The notes: generated from the sequence alone by a model not told the origin. Positions 19,884 through 30,338 are shown, numbered from the stretch's first letter. The stretch is DNA of 64,000 nt from Voacanga thouarsii (GCA_026120185.1 JANUWF010001631.1:1488001-1552000), one strand, 5' to 3'. A program made the numbers and translations.

Positions 19884-22786
19884 TCGCACGTGCTTTGGTA
19901 GCAGCTGCTTCTATGGAGTCATTGGAATGGTAAGCTTTCACAGAAAATATTTTTGTCTCAATTCTGCAATTATGGGTGTTGATTGATCCATTTAGCCTTC
20001 TGCTTTGGTTCCTATCACAATGTACTATTATCTAATTTTTTTTTTATTTTGCAATTATGCAGGAACATGACCACTGTTGCTGCATAATGTTATAAGGCGA
20101 TATTAGCTGTGACCAGTGGTCTGTCTACTCCTTTTAATAATTTAGCAATAATAAACATACAACATGTAAACCTTCATTGGAATGACAAGTTTTATTTGTT
20201 ATTACTGTAGCTGTTTATGGTTTAACTTAGAGTATGGGAAGATTAGGATTGGCTTGAAATGTAAATGCAATTTTAGTCTCGTTATTCCCTATCCATGTTT
20301 GGGCAACAAAAAAGATTTGGCTAAGCTGACTGGCCAAATACAGCTATGTACCTAACATGTTCTATGTACTATGTGGTTTATTTTTGTAATGGATGTTGGA
20401 AATGGGGGTATTATTGATGAATGGCTGATTTTGTTTATCATGCTTTGCTTATATCGTTGGCATATTGCATTCCACTTATTTGTCTTGTACTTTTCTGTAT
20501 GGTTATTTCTTCTTCTTGTGTAGTTTATTGGTGCAAATTTTTTATGTTAACAATTCATTATCCATACCTCACTAAGCTTTTAAAGAATATGATCTGTGTA
20601 AAATAAATAGTCAGAAATTAAAATTGTTTCCACTTAAGCTAGAGCTCACTTATCTTTCAACTGTAAATTTCTAATTCCTTCCCTAATTGCTCATCACTTT
20701 TCTTTCTTTCTTTCTTTTTTTCCCCCTTTCTTTAAAGGGCTCAAGAAGTTGGTGGAAGGTGATAATGAGCATGAGAATGTACGCAATCAGTACACAGGAA
20801 AGGTCTCTGCAATGGGGTTTTCTTTCTTAAACTCCTTATAGCTAATGTCTAGTGATGCATATTTGACCTAAGGATTCATGGCTCATCTTAGATAGAAATT
20901 AACAAAAAAAAAAAAAAAAGGCTTTACTTTATGAAGACAATACATATTAGCATCTTATGGTAAAGTACCAAATATGGTGATATATCTAACCCACTGATCC
21001 CACTCAAATTCACAAGCAAATCTTCTAAAAAGCCTATATAAATTTGTGCTTTGTCTTAATGATTATGCCTCAGAACAATGTCTAATCTGACTACTATTTC
21101 ATGAACCCAAGTAAATGGATTATAACACAGCATCTATTAAAAGCACTATTTGATAGGGTTTTCAAAAGATTTGCACCATTTGATAGAAACAGAGTGAGCC
21201 TTAACTTGTAAAATATTAGTAGAAGAAAGAGACTAAGCATGTAGAATTTGTGTGGTGAAGGCAAGTTTAAGTAGTTATGAACTCAGTCTTGGCTCATTAG
21301 ACATCCTTTAATGATGAGAAACTGTATAGAGGAATTTTAGGCTGTGCAGAAGGAAACCAGTTCTCAAGGGTGATAATGAATAGAAAAGAGTTGGAGAAAA
21401 TGCTGAAGACCGACTCTTATCTCCATTGTGATTTTAAGAATTCTCATCTTTCTTGACATTTGTGGACATTTTTGGCAAAGTAGCCTTAATTGTCTTTTGA
21501 ATAAACATAGTTCAGTGAGCATAGCATAGTGTAGTAGTTGTCCATTTGAGATGCTTTCTTATGCACAACACTAACTGATATTAGTGAAGCTTTAAAATAG
21601 AGGATTAATTAAATGAAGCACATCATCCGATAAAACTGAAAGTAAAGACTAGAAAAAGGCAAGCAAATAGATGAAAGAGAGGATGAGCCTCTTATGATCC
21701 ATTTTTCTTAATTTGAAGTATAGGTTTTCAAAAGATGTGCTTGATTTTGATTCAATAAATCTACATCAGTTGACCCTTTACTTCTTTGGAGTTTCTGGTG
21801 GGTCGGAGTTGGGCAAATTACCTCGAAATATTTAAAGATGGCCTTTGTAATTTATACCAAAATAAGATTTTATTTATTTATTTAACTTTTATTGCATGAA
21901 ACTTGCTATTGCAGCAATATCGATGATATCTGTGTGGAGTCTGCAAAACACATACTCAATTTTCTTTAAGCACTATTTTATGCTATTTTGACCTATTTTC
22001 ATAGTTCCATTTCAAATTTTAATATTCTTAATATTAGAGCTTCAAATAGTTATTTTCAATCCTTGTCAGAATTTCAATTATCATTAGCATTGGAGTTTTG
22101 TTCCAAACTTGCATAGGACTGATAACTCTGGTTGATAATTGTTGTTTAACACATGATGTTAGAATTACAGTTAATTTAGGTTCTTTGGGTGGTTTCAAGG
22201 GGATAAATTAATGGCTCTTGAAGTTTACCTGGTAGAATATTTGAGAATAGAGGTCTTCTACTTCATTGAAGCAGAATTTCAAATTCCAGCATTGTTAAAA
22301 CAGGCAATGCATTTCTTACTGCTTGTATTACAATCTTCTTTCATGTATATGCATGTGTAAAGTATATCTAGCTTAATCTCTCTCCTCCCTTCTCTCTCTT
22401 TCTCTCAGACACACATGCATACACTCATATTCATGCATATGCATGTACACATCCACATAGATAGTTATTTACATGTTGCATTGTATGCTTGTCTGCCAAT
22501 TGAATGTTTCCTATCAAGGGTATATTTCTTACACCCTGTATAGTTTTATATCTAAGAAACTGTCTTACACTTAGTTGTGGTGAATTAAAAGACACAAGAA
22601 GCCACATACACCTATTTTTTTTGTTTCTACTAACCCTGATAATGTTTTTATGTGCTTGGTTATGGTTGAGAATTTTCTTTTAACTGCATCATTAACTAGT
22701 TCCTTGCCTAATATTTTATTGGAATTAGTAAGTCCAGATTTCTGTTGCTTTCTGTTCTTAAATCACTCCTATATGTTTGCAGTTAG
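19884..22786 (+). other. Interior of the CACTA-like element upstream of the SNARE exons
   Basis: This region has intron-like composition (T-rich, few repeats). Candidate splice sites include a donor at 19930/19931, an acceptor after ATTATGCAG at about 20062, and a bounded exon candidate at 20738-20802. No coding segment could be matched to a known protein, and the first coding exon of the BET1-like gene was not found. The frame 22650-22916 overlaps the SNARE exon in the wrong frame. Confidence 0.45.
20738..20802 (+). other. Candidate 65-nt exon of unknown origin
   Basis: A polypyrimidine tract ending TTTAAAG precedes the segment and a donor-like AAAG|GTCTCT follows it. One frame is open (GLKKLVEGDNEHENVRNQYT). 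I cannot assign it to BET1 or any other family. It could be a 5' leader exon or an exon from another captured gene. Confidence 0.3.
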
Positions 22787-22930
22787 AAAGCTTCTAGAAC
22801 TGCCCTTTTTGATGATGTTGAAGGAGGTGGTCTTGGGGCCTCTAACTCTCGATATATCGGTGATACTGATGAGCGGGACAATGACCGAGCCATTGACACC
22901 TTACATGAAAGAGTGAACTTCTTGAAAAGA
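22787..22930 (+). pseudogene. BET1-like exon, N-terminal and first part of SNARE helix
   Basis: The acceptor is taken as GCAGTTAG|AAAG, because starting four bases earlier would bring in a TAG stop. The donor is AAAAGA|GTAAAG. The exon is open for 48 residues and holds the conserved plant BET1 strings SRTALFD and ERVNFLKR. The alternative acceptor GCAG|TTAG would be the usual site, so an original acceptor may have shifted. Confidence 0.78.
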
Positions 22931-23513
22931 GTAAAGTTCATTGACCATGATTTACTGTGCAGTGTCTTGTTTGCCAGTTGCTTTTTGGCAGAGTTATCAT
23001 AGCATATGCTTCATCTTAAAGTAGGAGTGTGTTTTCTATTGCGACAATGACTCTTTGCTACTGGAATCAGTTTTAGCAATCTGATGTGCACAATTGGAAG
23101 ATAAATTTTTGCCATTTATTGTCCTTGGTAAATGTTGTATCTTGTGCTTGAGTTGTGCAATTCTGCATTATTTTTTAAAAGGTTCTAAGCTTCTTTTTAT
23201 GATTAGAATAGGAAGTCATCTGCTAGTCCTTTTCTTACATCTACTTTATGGCTTTCCCTCTAATTATTCTTCAGTATAGTATAAAGATGTAAATTCAAGT
23301 TGTATTATGCTTACTTTTTCGTACATTAAACTACATAAGAATGCAAAAACCAGCTGGTGCTGATGTAATCAAGAAAAATAAATTGCAATAATGGCCTCAT
23401 ACTGTTATCTGATTCTTGCATTTGATCTTTGGTGCTTAGGAGTTTTGATTATATTTCATGTTTAACAATTGTTTCAATCTGATGCTTATATTTACTAGTC
23501 TATGTTTTGAGAG

Positions 23514-23570
23514 CTTACTAGTGATGTACATGAGGAAGTGCATAATCATAATAGTATATTGGATAGAATG
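23514..23570 (+). pseudogene. BET1-like exon, middle of SNARE helix
   Basis: Fifty-seven bases bounded by TTTTGAGAG| and |GTTAGT encode 19 residues beginning LTSDVHEEV and ending ILDRM. They continue the heptad pattern of the previous exon in phase. Confidence 0.8.
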
Positions 23571-23655
23571 GTTAGTAAACTGCAGCAGTGATTCCTTGCT
23601 TTACAAAATAACTATTAGTTTAGTAATACCATTTTTTGCTTTTATTCATCATCAG

Positions 23656-23715
23656 GGAAATGACATAGATTCATCAAGAGGGATCTTTTCAGGAACCTTA
23701 GATCAGTTCAAGATG
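23656..23715 (+). pseudogene. BET1-like exon, C-terminal part of SNARE helix
   Basis: Sixty bases bounded by ATCATCAG| and |GTAATT encode 20 residues beginning GNDIDSSRG. They are directly in phase with the ILDRM end of the preceding exon, as in intact BET1-like proteins. Confidence 0.82.
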
Positions 23716-23807
23716 GTAATTACATCAATCTTCTTGTTGACTGTTTGTGTCATTACGTGTTTTTTCAATTAACAATTGCGAGTTTGATGAATGATTTACT
23801 GTTTTAG

Positions 23808-23850
23808 ATGTTTGAGAAGCAATGAAATTGGAAAATGTGCAAACTTAGTG
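23808..23850 (+). pseudogene. BET1-like last exon, start only, with premature stop
   Basis: After the acceptor TGTTTTAG|, the frame reads MFEKQ, then TGA (23823-23825). The same frame continues with NWKMCKL, close to the juxtamembrane end expected for BET1. Similarity is lost at about 23850, before the hydrophobic anchor. Confidence 0.65.
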
Positions 23851-24396
23851 GATAGAACTAGTAAATTTGTTCGAAGTATTTCAAAGAGAATTCACACTTA
23901 GTGGTTAATGGCTGTTGAATTTCATTGATATATTAGTTTCTAAAAGATTTTCTCTTTTTTCTGATCTGTGGTGGATTATGAAAAACTCTCCAAGTCTAAT
24001 AGCAATTGCAGTTTGCTAACAAAATTAAATGGGTTGTACACGTGTATTTGGTTCCTTTAATCTGCATCTCACATTTGTCATGATAACGTTTGTCTCATAC
24101 AGCCAAGAATTTCTTGTTCCTAAATCAGTTTGTATAAGGATTTCCCCCTCTTCTACATATCATTCTGGATTGTTGATACTCGATTAGAAGAAAAGATTAC
24201 TGCTACTCACTAATATGTCAACATTAAAATGTGTGAAATTACAACTTCGACTAACATTCCTCATTCTACAGATATGAAATGGAATATAAATGAGTTAAGG
24301 AATTTAATAATTCCTTTACTATATGGTTAGCTATATTATTTTAGTCGGATACCCACTGTATCTTTTTTTCTCTTTTTTTAACTTATATGAATGGAT

Positions 24397-24470
24397 CCCC
24401 ATGAGTGATGGGTTATCATTCCTCGTGAGTGATGGGTGATCATTCCCCATGGGTAATGGGTGATTACCCG
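24397..24470 (+). repeat. Three tandem copies of a ~26 bp unit
   Basis: Units built on CATGAGTGATGGGTTATCATT follow one another with small changes, the last reading CATGGGTAATGGGTGATTACC. They lie in the non-coding interior between the SNARE exons and the right end. Confidence 0.7.
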
Positions 24471-24599
24471 TACTGAATAATTGTTGTGATAGTTAATGTT
24501 TTTTTTTTAATGTTGTTGATTTTGTGGTGGCTTTGTGCCTAGAAACGTCCAGTATATAGGGGAAACTCTGTCGATTTTTTTTTTTTTGGGTCATCTTGA

Positions 24600-24797
24600 T
24601 ACTCCAAATAAGTTAACACATAGATTCAAGAAGTATTGAAGACAAAAGGCTGACACATTCAAGAAGTGTTGGTGCAAAATGCTATTGACACATAGATTCA
24701 AGAAGTGTTGAAGACAAATGAGCGGTTGACAGTGGAGGTTTCTTTGCTAACACAGAAGGTTAAGGACCTAAGTGGATCAAATCAACCAGAAAATTAA
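24600..24797 (+). pseudogene. Possible C-terminal coiled-coil exon of the CACTA-like element
   Basis: From 24696 an open frame preceded by an AG (CACATAG|ATTC) encodes 33 residues with a leucine/valine heptad character (VLKTNERLTVEVSLL...) and ends at TAA (24795-24797). Short coiled-coil C-termini of this sort are found in proteins of En/Spm-like elements, but I cannot confirm the family. The upstream part contains three partial copies of 'attcaagaagtgttgaagaca' (near 24625, 24657 and 24696), so the exon end was locally duplicated. Confidence 0.35.
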
Positions 24798-25079
24798 TAT
24801 TCTTTCACTGTATTTTTTAATTGTATTAATATTCCTTCACTGTTGTTAAACCATAGATCTACAGTTCATCTCATTTTTATATTATGATAATCTTTTATGT
24901 TTAATTAAAGATGATGTTTGGTTAGGATTTGTGGTATTTTGTGAGGGAATTGTATTTGCTTTGAATTTGTGGAAGGATGATGTTTGTGTTGGATTTGATG
25001 ATGTTTATGTTGGGTTTGTGGATGTGTTTTGGCTTTATTATTTTATGAATTTGTAAAATGCCGGTGTTTGGTTATATGT

Positions 25080-25975
25080 TCAGATGAACCAGAATTCTGC
25101 CAAATTAAAGAAAAATTACTAGCTGAAAAATCAGTTGGTAATTGAATAGAATTCAGTTGGTATTTCAATTGGTAATTGAAAATAATTCGGTTGGTAATAT
25201 ATTAAATAATAGTTAGTAATTTTTAAACCAACTATCTACCAACAAACAACTTAGTTGGTAATTTACCAACAAAAAATTACCAACAGATTTTAAATTACTA
25301 AAATAGTTAAAAAAATTACCAACTAAATATTTGGTTGGTAAAGAAAGAAAACTACCAACGGAAAAAAAGAATTAGCAACTGAATAACTCGGTTAGTAATT
25401 TACCAACAACAAAAAATTACCAACAGATTTTAAATAACTAAAATAGTTGGAAAATTACCAACCGAAAGTCAGTTGGTAATTATCTACACATATATCGGTT
25501 GGTAGAAACATGTCTCAGTTGGTAAATTAGTAAATTACAATATTATATTTAATACAAATTTACCAACCAAATATTATAAATTTACAAACTACATTTTCAG
25601 TTGATAATTACCAACTGCAACAATCGGTTGGTAATATGAATGTTTGTTGGTAATTACCAACCAAAATAGTCAACTCAAATGCCAAACTTAATACCAAATT
25701 TCCATCCGAAGATTTTATATTACCAACCGAGTTTCGATTGGTAATTACCAACCGAAATAGTCAACTTAAATGCCAAACTTAATGCCAAATTTCCAACTGA
25801 TGATTTTACAGTACCAACCGACTCAAAAAAATTTCGGTTGAAAAATTTACAAGCTAAGGTTTTTGCATGCGACGTCATTCGGTTGGTAATCGGTTGGTAA
25901 ATCATGATTACCAACTGAATTTAGCTAATTACCTACCGATTTTGTCAGTTGGTAAATCACTTTTTTCTAGTAGTG
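25080..25975. repeat. Right subterminal repeat array and terminal inverted repeat
   Basis: Alternating TTGGTAATT and ATTACCAACC/ACCAACTGA motifs in both orientations extend to the end. The terminus TTTTTTCTAGTAGTG (25961-25975) is the terminal inverted repeat. The next three bases are TGT, the candidate target-site copy. A block near 25650-25710 recurs at 25747-25815 ('gtcaacttaaatgccaaacttaatgcc'), so this array also grew by local duplication. Confidence 0.75.
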
Positions 25976-25978
25976 TGT

Positions 25979-26120
25979 GACTATAACTATTAGATAAAGT
26001 CTTACGTGCAACACTGTGTTAACGAAATAATGATAGAGATTATGACGTGACGCTCGAGCTACATTAAATAGTACTCGTATTTAAATTATTCCTAGTCAAA
26101 GTATTAATGAGATAGGATAT
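25979..26120 (+). mobile_element. LTR C2, left part (split by H2)
   Basis: The segment aligns with about 9485-9620 of C1 ('caacactgtgttaa...'). The first roughly 100 bp of the LTR are missing because the CACTA-like element lies directly to the left. The alignment resumes at 31806 on the other side of H2. Confidence 0.65.
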
Positions 26121-27594
26121 TGATAGAGGCTAAATTCACCATTATTTTCCTACTTATTCGAGGTTAATTTAAGATACATTTGTTGTAATAACTAGGCATA
26201 TTCCTCCCTATTTGACATTTTGCTTGTAAAAAGGGTTTTCTAAAAATTTGTGCAGATTCTAGTTAAAATAGAGTAGAAAGAAAAACAATTCTAGAATGTA
26301 CCTGATACCAAGCCCAGCCAAGGGACTAGGCGCTAGGTCCATTCCTGTCCAGCAGAGAAGTTTGAGCAATTTTCAGTGCCAAAGCAAAACAGAGTTGGGG
26401 TCTGGCAAATGTACCAAGCATCGGGTGCATTTTGTCTACTAATGAGAATAGGGCAAAAATAGGGGAAGAATAGAATGCACTTGACACCAGGTGGGTCGAA
26501 GGTGCCAGTGCCAGGTACGCTCTGGAAGGCGAATATTTTATGCACGAATTTGGTATTTTTCAAAGGATTTTGGTATTTTCTGAATCCTACTCGGCAAGAA
26601 TTCCTAAGTCATGAATATACCATCTAAGAGGCCTATAAAAGCATAACAAAATATAAGGGAAATGTGTGATTTGAAGGATCCAAGATAGCTGCTCAATCAC
26701 CACTCATAGGAGCATTGTTCAAAGCAGGTTTTCATGAGAAGAAGAACTTGTCTATGAGTTTTGTCTTTCATAATTTGTTTACATTTCTTTAACAATGATG
26801 TGCATAATACTTTGATTGTAATTGGACATCATTTTAGAGATTATAATCTTGAGTTAATTGGAATTTTTTATCAATCTATTGTTATCTTTGGCATTTGATT
26901 ACTTCTTATAATTGGTTATTGATGTGGGTTCTTCTAATTAACATGGGAAATGATGTTAGGAGTTCATTGTATTGATTTCATATTTGTCAAATCTTAATGG
27001 ACTTAGGAAATGAAGTTAAGATTAAAGAAACTAAAGTGATCAAAGATTCGTTGATTTCACCACGAGCAAAGGGTCATTAGTTAATTTCATGTTTATAAGG
27101 TTTGAGTTTAATGCATCTTTTGATTACTTTGGTTTGATTGGGAAATATTCTACATTAATCAGGGGATAGTGATTTTCTGGATTGGGAAAGAATTGGAATC
27201 TACATAAATAAGTTCATCACTTGGGAAACTATTAAATTTTACTTAAGTTCCTTTATGATGCTAAGACGACAATTGATTGTGATGAATGCTAATTGATTCA
27301 ATATTGTGTTTTCAAGATAATTGTCTAGTTACATGAAATTGCATCCTTGAGTTATATTTATTTTATCTTTATTTATTTGTATTTTATTCTTTTCATATTT
27401 TATTGGCTAAACAATAAAGATTTGGGTATTGTATGGTGGGAGTCTAAGTTCTCGTGGATTTGATACTTATTATTCCCTATACTATACGATAGGTAAACTT
27501 GCCCGTCTATGTGGTTTTAGTTGTTAGTATTTTAATTAAATCTTGATTAATAGTGTTATTCATTGGTAATATTATCTAAACTAAAAAACACGCA
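26121..27594 (+). mobile_element. 5' LTR of H2
   Basis: The LTR opens TGATAGAGGC and ends CACGCA. It aligns with 11629-13049 reversed and with the 3' LTR at 30339-31805. The primer-binding site that should follow (27603-27622, TTAGCATATGCGTCAGGGA) retains only the outline of the tRNA-Asp site, so this copy can no longer prime. Confidence 0.78.
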
Positions 27595-27818
27595 TAAAGT
27601 TTTTAGCATATGCGTCAGGGATGGGCACAATCAGAAGCACTCGAGTCTTGATGATTTAGCCTTTGTTGTATTTATAAATATCACTAACTTTTGTATTTAG
27701 GTAGTTTGTGAATATTTCTAATTTTTTTATTTTTATTTTTATTTATTTTTTTATTATTTTAGTTTTTTGTATTTTTTTTTTTTTGTTTTTCTTTGAGTGT
27801 GAGGTTCAAACCATCATT

Positions 27819-27989
27819 ATGGACAATTATTCTTGGGTACAATGTCAAACGAGCTACAATGATGACAGATTGGCAAGGTTACAAGCTCGGATAAACGCTT
27901 TTTGTGAAATGTCACTTGAACCTTCAATCCAATCCTTTGTTGCTAACACAATCACGTCCCATAGGTGGCATGAAGAAACATCCCAATGA
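27819..27989 (+). CDS. Small conserved ORF of retroelement H2 (56 aa), function unknown
   Basis: The ORF starts at an ATG 225 bp inside the internal region. The product begins MDNYSWVQCQ and matches the H1 ORF at 11211-11411 over its first 45 residues (about 80 per cent identity by eye). It then diverges through a frame change and stops at TGA just before the next frame. It is rich in Arg, Gln and Asn, with no signal peptide, membrane segment or zinc knuckle. Its position is that of gag. Function is unknown. Confidence 0.45.
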   Translation: MDNYSWVQCQTSYNDDRLARLQARINAFCEMSLEPSIQSFVANTITSHRWHEETSQ

Positions 27990-28316
27990 ATGAGTTGTAC
28001 AAGAACACAACTAGCCAAGTTGGTTGAAGATGCCATAAATGCCTGTACACTCAAATACGAGAATCCCCAAGGAGAGAAGAAAGGATATGAGGAACAATTG
28101 CCCAATATGGAAATGGAGGTATTAGATTTTACTCTATATGCTAATTATTGTAATCTCTCTTTGTTACATGATTTCTTAGCTTTCTCTCTATTCTTAGTGG
28201 GCAATGGTCCAAATGATAATGTTTGGAATTTACCAAGCCTCAAGGAGTTAGCTTTTTCAATACTACATCATAAGAAGTCCTTGGAGGATGGTGGTAATCT
28301 CTACCTTTCACCCTAG
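27990..28316 (+). pseudogene. H2 internal frame, possible continuation of the small ORF
   Basis: Directly after the stop of the first ORF, this frame is open for 108 residues. Its first part (AKLVEDAINACTLKYEN) corresponds to H1 minus-strand sequence near 11165-11210, although H1 has a stop between them. The second half is leucine- and phenylalanine-rich and is not maintained in H1, where C1 is inserted. I regard it as a decayed continuation rather than a separate gene. Confidence 0.3.
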
Positions 28317-28352
28317 TTTTAGGGAGGTGAATTAATATTTGTTGACCATGCA

Positions 28353-28727
28353 TTGGAAAGTATGGATTTATTGATCCCTTCTTTGAGAACTCAAATACAA
28401 AGTTTTAAGGGGAAGTTTCTCTGTGACAAATCTTTTGAAGGATTAAATGGTGATTTTATGTTTAATGCATTCTTTAGAGACCATATGCATTTATTTGTTG
28501 ACAAAAATATTTGTGTGTCTAAAGGAATGTTAGAGAATGAGGTTTATGTGTATTCCTTTGTTGAGAAAATTTATTTTCATGAACCATCTATTTTTCAAAA
28601 ACCTATATTCTTTCTACATTCATCTTGCCTATTTTCTACTTTAAGCTTAAACTTCTTTGAGAAAGGTTTGATGAGGAAGCATAATGAGTTGAAAGAGTTT
28701 GTATCTTTGTTTTTTATTTGGAGTTAG
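28353..28727 (+). CDS. H2 ORF of 124 aa, related to decayed frame in H1, function unknown
   Basis: A 124-residue frame with short strings shared with H1 (reverse complement of about 8890-9110): FKG, CDKSFE, LNGDF, AFFRDH, KNICV and GMLENEV. Both copies keep the central 60 or so residues in frame, while the last third is phenylalanine-rich and not conserved. It is followed by a purine-rich string resembling a polypurine tract (28764-28779) far upstream of the real one. I recognise no domain. It could be a remnant of gag or a product of the family's own. Confidence 0.4.
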   Translation: MESMDLLIPSLRTQIQSFKGKFLCDKSFEGLNGDFMFNAFFRDHMHLFVDKNICVSKGMLENEVYVYSFVEKIYFHEPSIFQKPIFFLHSSCLFSTLSLNFFEKGLMRKHNELKEFVSLFFIWS

Positions 28728-30338
28728 GTGTTATTTCCCCCAAATAAAGAAAATATTTTCAATCTTAAGTGTGGGGGAGTGGGTCATGTCTTTATTTGCT
28801 TTGTTAGGATTTTTATTAGTATTTTTCTTTAGTTTGTTTTCTTTTATTTAGGTGTATCTTTATTTTATTATTTTTCTTGTGCTTTTTTTGAGTTTTCTTT
28901 TATAGGTCGGAATAATGTCCTCTTGGATGAGCTCTTCTCTCTATTCCACGTCTAATGTTTATTTGAGCATTATTCCATTTGGGGAGTATAGCTTAACTCT
29001 ATCCCTCTATTATCATTTTTTAGTCCGTGTGGAAAAGCTTTCTTGCTTTATCTTTTTGGCCAGTGAGGACATTGCCCAGTTTAAGTGTAGGGAGGTGGTT
29101 TAGTAATGTTCTTTGTCTATGTTTTTATCAATGATCTTGGTGTTTTCATGGTACCAAAGTTATGATCTTGGTGTTTTCTTGGTACCAAATGTATGATCCT
29201 AGTGTTTTCTTGGTACCAAAAAAATTTTGTTGAAATTTTGAAAATTTGGAAGTTTGGAGATTTTTGAACTAAATTGTGCTTATTTGTCTATAATAGAATG
29301 ATGATTTTCTTACTAATTTTGGATATAGATTTCTCAAATTGTGCTTATTTATCTATAATAGAGTGATGATTTCCTTACTAATTTTGGATATGGATTTCTC
29401 ATTCATTATGGTTGAATTTTTGTTTAATGGTAAACTTGTATATTAAGCTGAATTTTACTAAGTCTTGGGAATTTAAGTTAACCTTAGTTATATTGGGTAT
29501 TTGAGATTTATTTTGTTCTTTAAGTTTTAATATGGATGATATGATAAAGTATGGGAATAGTCGTTGACTAATTCTTGTATTATAAATTTAAAATTTGCTT
29601 GACTTTGAGTTGTGAATAAGGAATGTGAGGAAATTTAAAAAAAAAAATAGTGAAAAGGAAAGAACATGGAGTTGAAAAAAATTTTTGCTTTCATCTATTG
29701 AGAAAGAAAAAAAAGAGATCTTTTGCTGAAAAGGGGGCTAATACGGTGAGTGGAAGAGAAGAAACAAAGAAGCATCACACTCTCCTAAGGCTATCCCGAA
29801 GGCACGAAAGTATGGAAAGGAAGAAGAAAAAAAAAAGAAAATTGCTGAAAAAATAATAAATGATGATTATACAGGGGCCAATATGGTGCGTGAAGAGAAA
29901 TCCATGCACTTGAGGCTATCAATTCCTAAAGTCATAGAAAAAAAAGAAGAATGGAGTGTTTTCCTTGTTTCACTAACTTTAGTTGTGTAAATTTGAGTTT
30001 ATAATATTGGAATTGGTTAAATAATAACTTGACTTATATGATTTATGTTATCTATGTTTTGCTTTAGGAGTAGAATAATTTTCTTGTTCTAGATATAAGT
30101 TTGTTTAACTTAACTTTGATGGCCTTGGGATTGTTTGATATAATACATGAGTTTACAAGGTTTTAAAATAGTTGACTGAATGACAAGTTTGTGTTTAAGG
30201 TTGGAAAGAGGTTATGTCTTCATTATGGATAGATTTGCCAAGGAAAAATTTTGCTAAAGTGTTTTGTCTCAAGCCATATGCTTAGTGTTTAGTTCTTGTT
30301 TGCATGAGGGCAAGCAAAAGTTCATCTGTGTGGGTACG
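28728..30338 (+). mobile_element. H2 internal region, 3' non-coding part and polypurine tract
   Basis: The region is collinear with the reversed 2951-4067 and 8397-8720 of H1. It contains two tandem copies of a roughly 33 bp phrase ending in TTTTCTTGGTACCAAA (29125-29225) and a duplicated 70 bp block (29268-29330 and 29336-29402). An A/G-rich stretch occupies 29635-29860. The purine tract before the 3' LTR (about 30322-30338) is worn: GTGTGGGTACG here against GTATGGGGGTATG in H1. Confidence 0.6.

Larger units (their letters stand above)
22787..23825 (+). pseudogene. Captured BET1-like SNARE gene fragment (four exons, introns retained)
   Basis: Four exons in the correct order, with plausible AG/GT borders and compatible phases, encode most of the cytosolic part of a BET1-like Qc-SNARE. 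These proteins act in ER-Golgi and intra-Golgi vesicle fusion. Exon pieces are 22787-22930 (48 aa, SRTALFDDVEGGG then DNDRAIDTLHERVNFLKR), 23514-23570 (19 aa, LTSDVHEEV...ILDRM), 23656-23715 (20 aa, GNDIDSSRG...LDQFKM) and 23808 onward (MFEKQ then TGA, with KMCKL following in the same frame). The N-terminal few residues and the C-terminal membrane anchor were not found. The premature TGA at 23823 and loss of the anchor argue against a working SNARE. Retained introns mean capture happened at the DNA level, not through mRNA. It sits inside the CACTA-like element, as Pack-type captures do. Confidence 0.8.
16100..25975. mobile_element. CACTA (En/Spm)-like DNA transposon carrying captured gene exons
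   Basis: The two ends are packed with short direct and inverted repeats built on TTGGTAAT and ACCAACYGAT (16110-17125 and 25080-25975), the subterminal repeat pattern of CACTA elements. The right end closes with TTTTTTCTAGTAGTG, the reverse complement of CACTACTAGAAAAAA, a CACTA-type terminal inverted repeat. A matching left terminus is not clear: about 16105-16125 reads ACAAATCACTTACCAACTGAT instead of a clean CACTA. The interior (17150-25080) holds a tRNA-like relic, microsatellites, a C-rich tract, and four exons of a BET1-like SNARE. I found no tnp2-type transposase domain. The right flank is the interior of a family-C LTR and the left flank is copia B, so simple insertion does not explain both sides. 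A deletion or rearrangement is likely on the left. Confidence 0.65.

Noticed and set aside
19288..19986. 232-residue plus-strand ORF, proline-rich
   Set aside because: Its first part is translated AT/GT microsatellite and its main part is translated C-rich repeat. The minus strand is equally open. Composition explains it fully.
22650..22916. 88-residue ORF overlapping the BET1-like exon
   Set aside because: It reads the exon in a different frame. The supported frame gives SNARE sequence with proper splice borders.
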